Of a DNA stretch of 64,000 bases, positions 41,001 to 53,000 are shown in pieces. Within the stretch, counting starts at the first letter, position 1. The number at the start of each line of letters is the position of its first letter. The stretch spans positions 434,001 to 498,000 of the forward strand of contig NC_134951.1 of the NCBI RefSeq assembly GCF_965638725.1, given 5' to 3'. A program made the position numbers and the translations under genes. The notes beneath the pieces were generated by a model. The model was not told the origin of the DNA. It saw only the letters and a program-made list of their open reading frames with translations, and made no database searches. Source of the DNA: Aptenodytes patagonicus (Eukaryota > Chordata > Aves > Sphenisciformes > Spheniscidae).

Positions 41001-44000
41001 CGGGGAACGCTTCCCCAGCAAAAAGGGCTCCCTACAGAGATGGCTTTGTGCTGCGTTAACAGCTTCGCACCCACCCAGACACGCACGCTGCCGCCCAGCG
41101 CCGGTGCCACTGACCTGTACCCTTCGAGGCAGCAGTGGGAGGCCTTCTGCCAGGCTTGCTGCGAGGCCGGCAGGACGCCAGAGGAACGAAGCAGGCGAGC
41201 AGAAGAGGAGGCTGGAAGAGACAAGAGCCATTCCCTGAGCAACCCTTCGGCCCGGTCTGCCGGAGCTGCGCACTCAGTCTGCCCCCAAAGCCTCTCTCTC
41301 TGGGGACGCACAGCCCGAGCTGCTCTGCAAAACGTCTCGGAAAATGCTCCGAGATGGGACAAAAACTCCCCAGCAGGGAGGAAACCTGGGTTCGGGCAGC
41401 CCCAGGGAAAACCCTCCTGAGAGGGGACAGGCAGGGGGGTGTCTGTCTGCACAACCTGCCGAGAACGTCGGGCCCAACACGGCCCACGTACCCCCCAAGC
41501 ACACCCCATTCAAAGGCAGACCGGCGGGGCCACGCTGCTCAAGGGCAGCCAGCGGCACGGACTCGGGGTGAAGGCAGAGGCGTGGAGGGGCTTGGCTCAG
41601 GAGAACGGCGAAGTTACTGCTCCCCGGGGACGTTCCTCCACATCACACAGAGGCGCGAGCAGAGCCGTGAGCAAAAGCCGCCGCCTTACCCTGGAAGGAG
41701 CCGTGCGTCCGGACGTCGTGCAGGAGGAAGCCGGCCGCGAAGACCAGGAGGACGAGCAGCAGCCGCGACCAGGGGAAGCCCCGGCCCTTCATCTTGCGCA
41801 GCAGCTCCTGGGCAGGCGGGAGGAAAAATGTCTTTACTGAAAGAGTGGTTAAACATTGGAAGAGGCTGCCCAGGGAAGTGGTGGAGTCCCCATCCCTGGA
41901 GGTATTTAAAAGACATGTAGATGCGGCGCTGAGGGACATGGTTTAGTGGGCATGGTGGTGTTGGGTCAACGGTTGGACTCGATGATCTTAGAGGTCTCTT
42001 CCAACCTCAATGATTCTATGAGGACAAGGCCCCGTCGCCACGCGGCTCCCGAGGCCGGGGAGGTTCCCGCACAGCCGCACCACCCTCCGGCAGCACGCTG
42101 CCGCGCTCGCGGCTGCTCTCACCACCCACCCCCGGCTCCCCAGCGGGAGCCAGTGTCATCTGCCGAGCAGCTGGGAGGATGGACAAGGGCCAGCACCATC
42201 TGTCCCTGGCGCGTCCTGCAGATGTGCCGCCGCGGGGCCCCCGACCCGGCGCGTGCCGGCGGCAGGAGAGGCCGACCGCAACCCCAGCACGGAGCCGAAA
42301 TCCGGCCGCCGGCTGACAGCGGGCACCACCCGGCCCGGCCCTGCCCTGCCCGGGGCTCACCTTGCAGGCAGCGTCGCAGGCGGCCACGTCCTGGTCGCTG
42401 TTGGGCCCTCTCGCCGCCAGCTCCTCGTTCGTTACTTTGAACGAGCGAACCGTTTCCTGCAGCGACTGACGCACCTCGGGGAAAACAAGAGCCGCGTCAC
42501 GGCCCCAGGCACCCTGAGCCGGCAGCACCGCGCGCCCGCACAGCCCGGCACCGCGGGGGCTGCAGGAGGGAGTGGAGGGAGAGGAGATGGGAAGGGCAGA
42601 AACGCCGAGGACCTGCAGGATGGATCGGGCCGCGGGGACACCTCCGAGGCTCCCGCACTGAGACCAAGTGCCTCGGCCAACCCAGCCAGCCGTCGCGCCA
42701 GAGCCGCAGGAGCTGTGCTGCTCCTCTGCGGACACTGAGCCGCGGCCAGCGCGACCTCCCCACTCGTCACAGCACCAGAACAGCAAGGCCTAACGGGGGC
42801 TGAATCCGGAATATCCGAGTCCCGACGCAGCACGTCGAGGGAAAGGGGGCTCTCCTCTCCGTCAGTGAGCAAATAAAACGCCCTGCCCGCGGGCAGCGTG
42901 TTGCCTGTTCCCAGGACAAAGTGCCGGCTCTCAAGCCTGGCAGGCACATGCCCCCGCCGAGCTGCCGACGTGCCGGAGCAGCGGCGGGTGAGCACACACA
43001 GGTCCCACGGGGACGCTGCTCGTACAGGGACCTCCCGCAGCAGCACAGGTACGTTGTCTCCCCACCCCACGTAACTTTCCTCCTTTCTACAGCTCACTCC
43101 TACCTTCTTGCTGCTGCTGTCCCAGGACTCCAGCAGATGGTTCAGAAGCAAACTACGGGGGGGGGAAAGAGAACACAGGGCTCGGTCAGGAGCTCCGAGA
43201 AGCAATTTAAACACACTCCTAAATGCGAGCAGGGTGGTGCCGGCCCTGCTCAGAGCAGCGGGCAGGCAGCAGGCACGAACTGACCTGGACTGAGAGAGGT
43301 GCTTGGTGTACAGCTGCCTCCAGACGCTGAAGCTCAGGGGGTCCAGGCTCAGGCACTGGCTCATGGAGGTCAGGAGCTGGGAAGAGTGCGCAGCCGGTCG
43401 TTACACCTGATCCTCACCCCCAGTGCGACACACGTCACTCGGTCTGGCGCATCGGACACACCGTGCCCCAGGCTGTACGCTGGGGGCACAGCCGACCACC
43501 TCCCCAAACCTGCCGGCTCGCTGCTCTCATCCCAGCCAGCTGCTGGGGCACCGAACAACTCGCAGGTCCGGCGTTCCCAGACCCCGGGTGCGGGCAGCAG
43601 GAACCCCGGCCCGCGATCGCCGTCCTCGCCTTGTGACGGCGCATGTCCGGCCTGCCGCCGCTCTGCGGACCCTCCCCAGGCAGCTGGGGGACCACCAAAC
43701 CCAGTCCACCCTCCAGCGCCTCGCAGGCCAGCTGGGCTGGGCACGCTGACCTGACGCTCGCCGCTCCCAGCAAGGTCCCGCTCCCTCCCTTACCGGGAAC
43801 ACACTCCCACCACAACCTCGCGCTCATGCTGGCACCTGCCCGACCCGCCTGCCCGTTCAGCCCTCCGACACACGGGAGCCGAGCCCGTGCGAGGGGCGGC
43901 CAGCGCCCGGCCGTGCCGGGGAGCCGTGCCGGTGGACCGCACGGCCCCGTGCCCACCGCAGCGGGTAGGGCAGGCAGGGAGGACAGGAGCTGCTCGGCCG

Positions 44001-47000
44001 TCCCTCCTCGCTGGCGCACCAGGGCTGCCCCAAGCCACGCAGCGACACGCTGGGACCAGGGGTCTTGTGGGGCTGGCCGGCGGCCACGCACCCCTGGCTC
44101 AGGGCTCACCTCTTTTTTCATGCCGGGAGGGCAGCTGGGCGTAGCTCGGGAGAGGAAGGAGGGGAAGTAGGTGTGCAGCGCCGTCTCCGGCTTCGCGCCG
44201 AACGCCAACACCTTCAGGCGAGGGTAGAGCCGCCGCAGCTGCTCCTGCAGGCTGAAGGGAGACGGCACCGGGGCTGCAGAGAGCGGCCAGCGAGGCGACC
44301 GGGGCGTTCGCCCCACGGTGCAGCCCGTGCTGGGGCGCAGCAGGGGGGGGGTGCCGGCATACCTGGGCGGCAGCGAGTTGTTGGGCATGAAGGCAAAGTC
44401 CAGAAGTGGGAAGAAGTCCTTAGGTCCGATCATACCGAAGCCTTTGGTCAGGTTCGGGTGCATCCTGCACAGCAGAAACAAGCCCCGTGAGCCGTGACAG
44501 ACGTGCCGGCGGCCGAACGCAGCCCGGGAGGGAAGGGCTGCCCTCGCCCCGGCCGTTCCCCTTCAGCTGGACACACCGCTCGGGTACACACGGGCGGTTT
44601 CTGGCCACCACGGTTCTCCGCCTTCGCCGCTACTCAGAGACACCCTGCACAGACAGCAGGCAGCTCCGGGGCTCCAGGGGCCCTATCCCGTCCCGGCAGC
44701 AACCGGCCAGGCAGGACGGACGCAGGCAGCTGCCTCCGCACCCCTGGGACAAGGCAGGTGGCCTCAGGGGGCTGATGGGGACAGCCGCCCCCCTCCCCGG
44801 GCCGCAGCGGCCAGGCAGCCCCCCCACCCCACCCCCCTGGCGCTCTTGGTGTCCCCACACTCCTGCCACGGCCCCGGTGCCAAAAGCAGATAGAGGAAAG
44901 AGGGGGTTGTGGGAGCCCCTTCCAGTGACCGGAGCGAGGGGCTGCGTTCGCACCCGCTGCTGGCATCAGGCACAAGGGTTCATGTGCTTCCCCCCCCCCC
45001 CCCCCCCCCGAGAGGCTGCAGACAACGGAGGTCTGGCAGGCCTGTGACTGGGGTTGCCAGTAAATGAAACGCAGTCAGAGAAGAGAAAACAGGTTATAGA
45101 AAACTAATTAAATAAAGGTTCAGAAAGATCAGAAGGAACTGTGGAGTTTGGCTCAATGCGTCTCCATCAAGGCCTCCGGCAAAACCAAATGCAACATTCT
45201 TGTTACCGTGAAGCAGGACAAAAAAAACCCCAAACAAACCACCAAACAACTTAAAAAACCCCCTCTCGAACCCTTTGGAAGGGCAGGGGACGCCCCTCGG
45301 TGCCCGCCACGAAGCCGCTCCTGACATCCCCTGGCACCAGCCGCCCGCGCTGTGCGGCACCAGACTTTCTTCCACCCCGGGTGCTGGAGCCGCCGCAGCA
45401 ACGCTCAGCTGCCTTACACCGTGCCGAGGCGGCAATGCCGGAGATGGCGGCTGCCCTCACCCGCACAAAGGCCAGCAGAGCTGCCTGTCCCCAGACCTCT
45501 GGCCAAATGCCACCTCCCTTCTCCTCGCAGGGAAAAGCTCACCTGCCTGCGCAGGCAGATGCTGCCAGCACCTCTCACCGCAGCTGGGGAGCCCCGACGC
45601 GCCCGTGCGCCGCAGCAGCCGGCGGCAACGGGGACCCTGCTCCTCAGAGCGCCGTCCCCCCCGGGCACAGACACCGCCTGCACTCAGAGCAGGAAGCCGC
45701 TCTCCCAGGCGTGCGGGGGGGCAGGCGATGAGGCATGCCGGCGCCGGAGAAGCCTGTTCCTGGCACGGAGCGCCCGGGCACCTGCAGGGTCGCACCAGCG
45801 CTGCCGTGGCCTCGAGCACACCCGTCCTGCCGCCCCAGTCGGGGCCGAGGGGCAGCTCGGCTGCTCGCCTGCCTCGGGGAGGTCATCGGGGCCGGCCGGG
45901 GAGGGGCTCTGCTCCCCCCTCCACCACCAGCACCTACCCTCCCCATTTCAGGAAAGGCACCAGCAGCGGCGGAGAGGAAACCTGTGCAGAAACCCGGTGT
46001 TTCTATAGAGCCGTAGTGGAACCAGCAGCCACCGAGGCACCAGACGCGGTCAGGAGGCGAACGCTGTCTGGACACCCGACGCAGCAGGCAGCCACCTGAC
46101 CTTTGGGTCAGGGACAAACTAACCCGCGCGGCAAGCCCAGCGCCGCAGGCTCCGCAGGGCACGCACACCTGCCTGCTCGCGTTCTCCCGCACGCACGCTC
46201 GGGTCTTTCCACCAGCACAATGCAGACAGAGTCACACCACACCCGGCAGCCCGGGCAGGCGTTCATTCCTCTTAACGAAGATACCCCGATAACGAAACCG
46301 AGGTGTAACTCACTCACATCAGCAGACGGTCCAGGTAGGCAACGGCGTACGGGGAGAGAGACTTGATCCCGAGCACTGGGAGCATGACGCCGAGCCACAC
46401 TGCGGGAGAGAGGCAGCGGTCAGATCGGGGAGCAGGAGGGCTCCTGCCGCGCCCCCGCGCCCCGGGTGACACCGAGCGCTCCCCGGCCGCACAGCGTGCT
46501 CCTTCCATCGGCGCGAGCGCTCCTCAGGTCCGCAAGCAGCAACTGAAAAGCAGAGGAACGCTCAAGGTGCCAGGGCCGCAGCTACATTTAAACCCAGGAC
46601 AAAACCACCATCCCCTTTTCCCCACTCAAAACGCCCGGCAGACGACCAGACAGACGGACAGATCCCTCGGGAAGGGCTCCAGGGCGGCTGCGCTGCCTCG
46701 CCTGCTCTGCTTGCAGAGGAACGACACAGCAGCGTGCTCCCCGTCTTTCCAGGCAGGACGGTTCCTCCTGGGATCCGGCGATTTCTCTGTCCCAGCCGGG
46801 GGAAGATGCTCCCCGGCGATGAGATGCCGTAAGGGCAGTTTCTGTTGTTGCAGAGGAGCCGCCGAGGCTGGGCACGAGACCTGAACTCACCCTTCTGTAA
46901 GCAATGCGCTTCTTGCGACATCTCCAGCTTCCCCGAAATTAATTAACCACTTTGTGCAGCCCTACAACGTCGCCACTCTTAAACACCGAGTATTTGTGCC

Positions 47001-50000
47001 TCTATAAACACACTTCAGCACAAGTCACTCCCCCCTCCGCGGTGGCGACTAGCGTTAACTTATATGGCCAAGGAATGAAGGCGCGCACGAGGTGTAACGA
47101 GCAGCCGGGAACAGCGAGCAGCGTCACGCGCGACGGGCCAGGCAGCGAACCCCGGCCCAGCCCCACCGCGGGGGACACCACCGCTCGGTTGGACTCAATG
47201 ATCTTAAGGGTCTTTTCCAACCGAAATGATTCCGTGATTCTGCTCCCACACGAGCATCCGACAAGCCCGGTGTGCCCTCGCCGCGAGTTAGCCACGGCGG
47301 CTGCAGACGCCCTGGTTCTCAGGCCGTCTGCCCCCAGGGCCCCCCCAGGCGCCGCAGCCCCCTCCCCAGCATTTCAGCAGCGGGACAACGTGTTTTGAAG
47401 CGGATCCCACGTCCCAGAGGTAACAACAGCGGGAGCGGAGACGGGCGGGCAGCGCCGGGAGCTGCCCCGGCTTTCGCCCCGCTCCCCGGGGGAGGGGGAG
47501 CCCCCTCGGCGGGGACAGGCGCCCGGCCCGCCGCTGCCGGCTCTCACCTTTCAGGCCCTCGTGGAGGTCCGCGAATCCGGCCTGTCCCAGCGCCCAGAGG
47601 ACGGTAAGGCATTTCGCTGGCCTGTTCTGGTGGGACCGCAGCACCTCCAGGTACTGGGGCGAAGACAAGACACGTTAGTCGAGAAGAGCCTCAGCCCGTC
47701 CCACCCCAACGCCGCCGCAAACGAGCCCGGAGCCACGTCGCCTCGTGGGGCCACCAGTGCCGTGGGCCCGCGGCGGCTCCACCGGGCCCTGGGCCGCCCG
47801 GCCTGGCAAGGGAGCAGCCCCCGGAGCGGGACAGAGCCCCCGGCCCCCCCTGGGAGGGACCCTCAGCACCAGGCGAGGCCAGGAGCCGTGCCGGCTGGGG
47901 GCAGGCGGAACCCCAAACCCCAGCCCTGGGGAAGCAGAGCTGCCGGCACCGCGCGGTGCTGGAGAGCAGCTGAGCCGCAGCCACAGCCATCACCGGCTCG
48001 GTCACTTGCTTCGAAGGCGCGGGACTCCAGAAACCCTCATTCCCGTCCCATGGCTGCCTGACCGCCGAGCGTAGCCAAGGGCAGACACATCCCGCTCCCT
48101 CCGAGAGCGGCAGAGCACAGAGCGCGTGGCAGAGAGGGAGCACGAGCTTCCGACAAGGTCTTTAAGGAAAAGACACCACAGGACGCCGGCGCTTACAGCG
48201 GCTCCAGCACTTCTGGGGAGGAGGGGAGATTCTGGGGAGGAGGGGAGATTCTGGAGGTGCTGCTCAGGGGAGGCACAAGGGCTTCGTGCACGGGACAACC
48301 CTGACAGCTCCCAAAGGACTTCCGATTAACGGGAACGGATGCTCATCGTCCGGCCGCTCCGGGGGATCCTCGGGGCGGGAGGAGGAGCAGCACCGCCAGG
48401 TTTACTGCGTCTGCCCGGAAAGCGCCTGCAAACCCAGGTATCCAGCTCACCTTCCCCAGGTTCATCGTGGCGATTTTGGGCCTGTCCAGAAGCACCGCCT
48501 GGATGCAGATCCTGTACCCGTGCAAAGACTCCCCTGAAACAGAGCACAGAAGGGGCCTTCTCAGCCACGGGCCGCTTCAAGTGTCTCCCTCCCCCTGCGA
48601 TACCCCCCCAGAAGGTGGCGGGGGGGGGGGGGGGGGGGGGGGGGGTGTGTGACGACCCCCTCTGCACAGACCCGCCCTGCTCACCGACTAACGAGCTCTG
48701 GGACCCGTGGCGTGGGTCCCGCTCCCTCCCTGGCACTGCCCCCCACCCCCCACTACGGGTCTCCAGCCCACAGGAGCAGGACAGACCCCACAGACCCTCG
48801 GAAACCCACCGTCAGCTTCCTAAGGGCCCCCCCCCCGGGCCAGCTCTGCCCTCCAAAGCAGCGGCAGGCAGGCACGGTGACCATCACCGTCACAGCCCCA
48901 AGTCTGGGAACTTCCGAGGGCTTGTTTCCCCCTTGTTCAGGTTCAAAAGAGAACGAGGGTTCGTGGAATCCCCGTGGATCCCAGGCGCCATCCAGCGACC
49001 CCCTCCAGCTCTGCTGAAGCCTGGGATGGGTGGCACGGCCGGGGCCGGCTGCCCCCCGGGCCGGTCCTGCTCTCCAGCACGGTCCCACTGCTGCCACCAC
49101 CCTCCCCTGGGGCGCACCCGGCTTTCACGCCAGATGCACCGGCCACACCAGCCCCGCAACGGTCGGGCCGACGCAAGGCCAGCGGCCGCGCGAGGCTGCG
49201 GCGGTTGGCGGCAGAGGCGGCCAGGACAGCCGCAGCGCCCGGCGGAGCCCCTCGGTCCTCCCCGTCACGGACCGACCCCGCGGCAGCTCCACCGAGCATC
49301 TTCCCGAATCACATCCCAAAGCAAGGCGGCACCTCGACCGTTTGCTAACAACTATTCCGTGCTGTTACGTCCCGTCGTTTTGATCGGCCGGGCAGGTTTT
49401 GCCCCCAGCAGAGCCGGGGGCTGGGGACAGGCGGTACCCGGGTGCTGCTGCTAAAGCTACCGGCAGCGGGTGGCGTGGCAGGGGTGGTACGGAAACGGGC
49501 ATTTAGGGTTTGTGTCTGACACGCGGCTGAAAGCGGCAGGGCCGTCGCCGTCGTTCAGGACGCCCGAAGACCCAGGCCACACCGCCGGGCGTTCGCGTGC
49601 TCCGTGTCACAGGGGGCAGAGACAGCCGCCTGCTCCCCGCGCGGCAGCTCCGACGGGACCCCTCGCTTCGCAGGGAAACACCGTTACGGCAGCACAGCAA
49701 CAAACCGGCTTTTACCAGGTTTCTTAAGGCCAAAAGACCCCATTTTACAAGCCGCAGCAACACACGCCCGCGCTGGTTTTGGCAGCACAAATGTGAAAGC
49801 CCTCGGAGAGGCATTTTCCGCCACGTACCCTTCCCTTCTGCGGTTCTCCCCCTGACGGCACCGTGCCAGGCTGGTGTCTCGCCCCCAGCTACGCCCGCTC
49901 CGGCTCCTCCAGCCCGAAACCCCGCAGCGGCATTTTGCATCAACACCAACGAGCCGCCCGGGCAGGAAGAGCCCCTCACCGCATGCAAGATGCGCAAGAA

Positions 50001-53000
50001 AGAGTTTCCCGCCTCACCTTCCCCACAGAGGAGTTGAGAAGAGCTCTTAAAACAGGCAACGAGGAGGAGCAGCAGCACCCCCGTGGTCAGAAAGCCTCAG
50101 CGCCAGACCGCCTCGTAGAAGAACCACCGCGCTAACGGAGCACCACGGGCGTGTCGGTGCCCCAGACCCGCGCCGACCGCGTCTTACCTCGGGTTTTGTC
50201 CAGCTCCTGTAGCATGGTATAAATACAGTGGTCGAAGAAGAGCTCCAGCACGCTGGACGACCTTCCCAGCAGGGACCTGATGATGTTCTTCAGCTCCTTG
50301 CTCACGAGGCAGTACGGGTAGTCTGGAGCCAACACAAGAGCAGGAAGAGTTTAGCGAGGGCCAGTTCGCCAGACTTTTGGCTGCAGCCGCAAGGAGAAGC
50401 TGGCCCGGCGCGCGAGGCGGTGGCAGAGAAGCACCTTGTCCTCATACACCGCACGGTCAACAAGCGACTCCTTTCTCAGTTCTTCCACACTAGGCGCATC
50501 TAGTCCAGCAATAAAGGGTTGCTTTCCGTTAAATGTTGATACTGCAGGACACACACAGGTTTTGAGACGATATCCTGCTCTTTTACCCATCGCCACCCCT
50601 AGTAACAAGTGCTCAAAGCAAGCGCGGACCGACGCATCGCGCGTAAAAGGACAATCCAGCCGGGATGTCCCTTTTGAAGACGAGCGCGGATACCTGCGGG
50701 CAGATTCCCGAATTCCACAACAGTAGAAACCGGTCGTGGGTCCTTACGGAAAAGGGGCGACTACAGAAAGTCTCCAATTTGCCAACCGTGTGGACAATTT
50801 TACTGTCTTACAGTCAAGGAAAGTCAATCGTAGCGATGTCCAGAATCACGTAAATAATCCCCGTTTTATTTGTTGAATAAAGAGCAGCCGCGTGCCTTTT
50901 CTTTTACCAAGTTTCCTAAGACAGTTTTGGCACAGAAGAAAAACTGTTTGGGGGAGGGGGGGGGGGGAGGGGGGAAGCAAAGGGAAGCCCAAACATCTCA
51001 GTTTGCAGGGAACAAGCCCGGACTGCGGGACAGGCTCGACCCAATTTGTCTCAGGTGAAAACAGGAGATTTTTTTTTTCCTTTCACATCTGTGACTGTCT
51101 CGGTCCTGTCCGCTCCGATGTTTCTAAAAAACTGTCCGTTAACCCGTACTCTTAAGAAACCTCTATAAAATAAAACTGGCAAAGATGGAGCCACAGGCTA
51201 CAGGCTTGGGGAAGAGTGGCTGGAAAGCTGCCTGTCGGAAAAGGACCTGGGGGTGCTGGTCGACAGCCGGCTGAACGTGAGCCGGCAGTGTGCCCAGGCG
51301 GCCAAGAAGGCCAATGGCATCCTGGCCTGTATCAGAAATAGTGTGGCCAGCAGGAGCAGGGAAGTGATAGTGCCCCTGTACTCGGCCCTGGTGAGGCCGC
51401 ACCTCGAATACTGTGTTCAGTTTTGGGCCCCTCACTACAAGAAGGACGTCGAGGTGCTGGAGCGTGTCCAGAGAAGGGCAACGAGGCTGGTGAGGGGTCT
51501 GGAGAACAAGTCTGATGAGGAGCAGCTGAGGGAACTGGGGTTGTTTAGCCTGGAGAAGAGGAGGCTGAGGGGAGACCTCATCGCTCTCTACAACCACCTG
51601 ACAGGAGGTTGTAGCGAGGTGGGGGTCGGTCTCTTCTCCCAAGTAACAAGCGATAGGACGAGAGGAAACGGCCTCAAGTTGCGCCAGGGGAGGTTTAGAT
51701 TGGATGTGAGGAAAAATGTCTTTACTGAAAGAGTGGTGAAACATTGGACCAGGCTGCCCAGGGAAGTGGTGGAGTCCCCATCCCTGGAGGTATTTAAAAG
51801 ACGTGTAGATGAGGCACTTAGGGACATGGTTTAGTGGACATGGTGGTGTTGGGTCAACAGTTGGACTCGATGATCTTAGAGGTCTTTTCCAACCTCAATG
51901 ATTCTATGATTCTAAAGTCTTCCTGCTGGGACCAAGGCGGTTGGACTCGATGACCTCAAGGGTCTTTTCCAACCTAAACGATTCTGTAAGATTGCCCAAG
52001 GGGGGGGGAGCGGTCAGAGGCTGCTTCTTCCCGGGTGCTGTCCCGAGCTGCTCCCCGTGCCCGGCTGCCCCCTCACCCCGCCGCCCTTCTCCACCTGGTT
52101 TTAAGGACCACACCGAGCTGTCCCGGCCGTGGAGAAGCGCCCGCCCCATTGCTCCGCGCGCCCCTGCGAAGCACGAAGCCGCTCCAGAGCGAAGCCCCGG
52201 CAGCGGGGCAGGTTGAACACCACTGACCGTGGGGGTGCTGGCTGAGCATGGGGTCGCTCCTGGGCGCCTGCAGCTTGTAGTTGAGATAGCCGGCCAGGTC
52301 CTTCACCCAGACGGAGGGGTTCTCGGGGAACACGCTCTGGCTTTTATCCAGCTCCTTCTGCAGATCCGCCAAGTCGAGCTGGAAGCGACAAGACAGGAAA
52401 ATTCAGCCCGGGATGTGCAGAACTGGTCAAAAAAAGCACGAAAAGAAAAAAGTTAACTTCAGCTCCTAAGGGGCCCGCTGGGCACGGAGGGGAATGCTCC
52501 CCCACCCTTCATCCCGAGAACACCGCCCTTCCCGCACGGACCACCCCCCCCAGTCCACCACCTACTAACGCAAACGGGAGCACTGGCCCAGAAACGGCGT
52601 TTAGTTTTGTGCTGGAAACACAGCAAAGGCTGCGACCGGGGAATAACAAAACCCACGTGGGGAACCGCGGGCGCCCGGCGCCGAAGGGGCTGCAGAAAGC
52701 CCCAGAGCCAACAGCGGTCAGAAGGACGGGCCGCGCTGGCGCAGCCGCAGGAACGAGCTCTTCTCGCTCCTCGGAGCCACCCCGGGCACGCCGAGGTTCT
52801 CCTTGCTTCGCACTCCACCTTCCCGCCGGCGCCGGCACACCGGCTGGGGCTCTGCCCCGCTGCGCTCCCGCCTGCCCTGCGGCCGGCATCGCCGGGGACC
52901 AGCCGGCTCCGCGCAAACCGCCGAGGAGCGTGCTGGCATCGTCAAAGGCTCGCTCTAGGCAGGAGACAGCACGAGGCTGCAGCTCGGTGTGGATCAGCCC

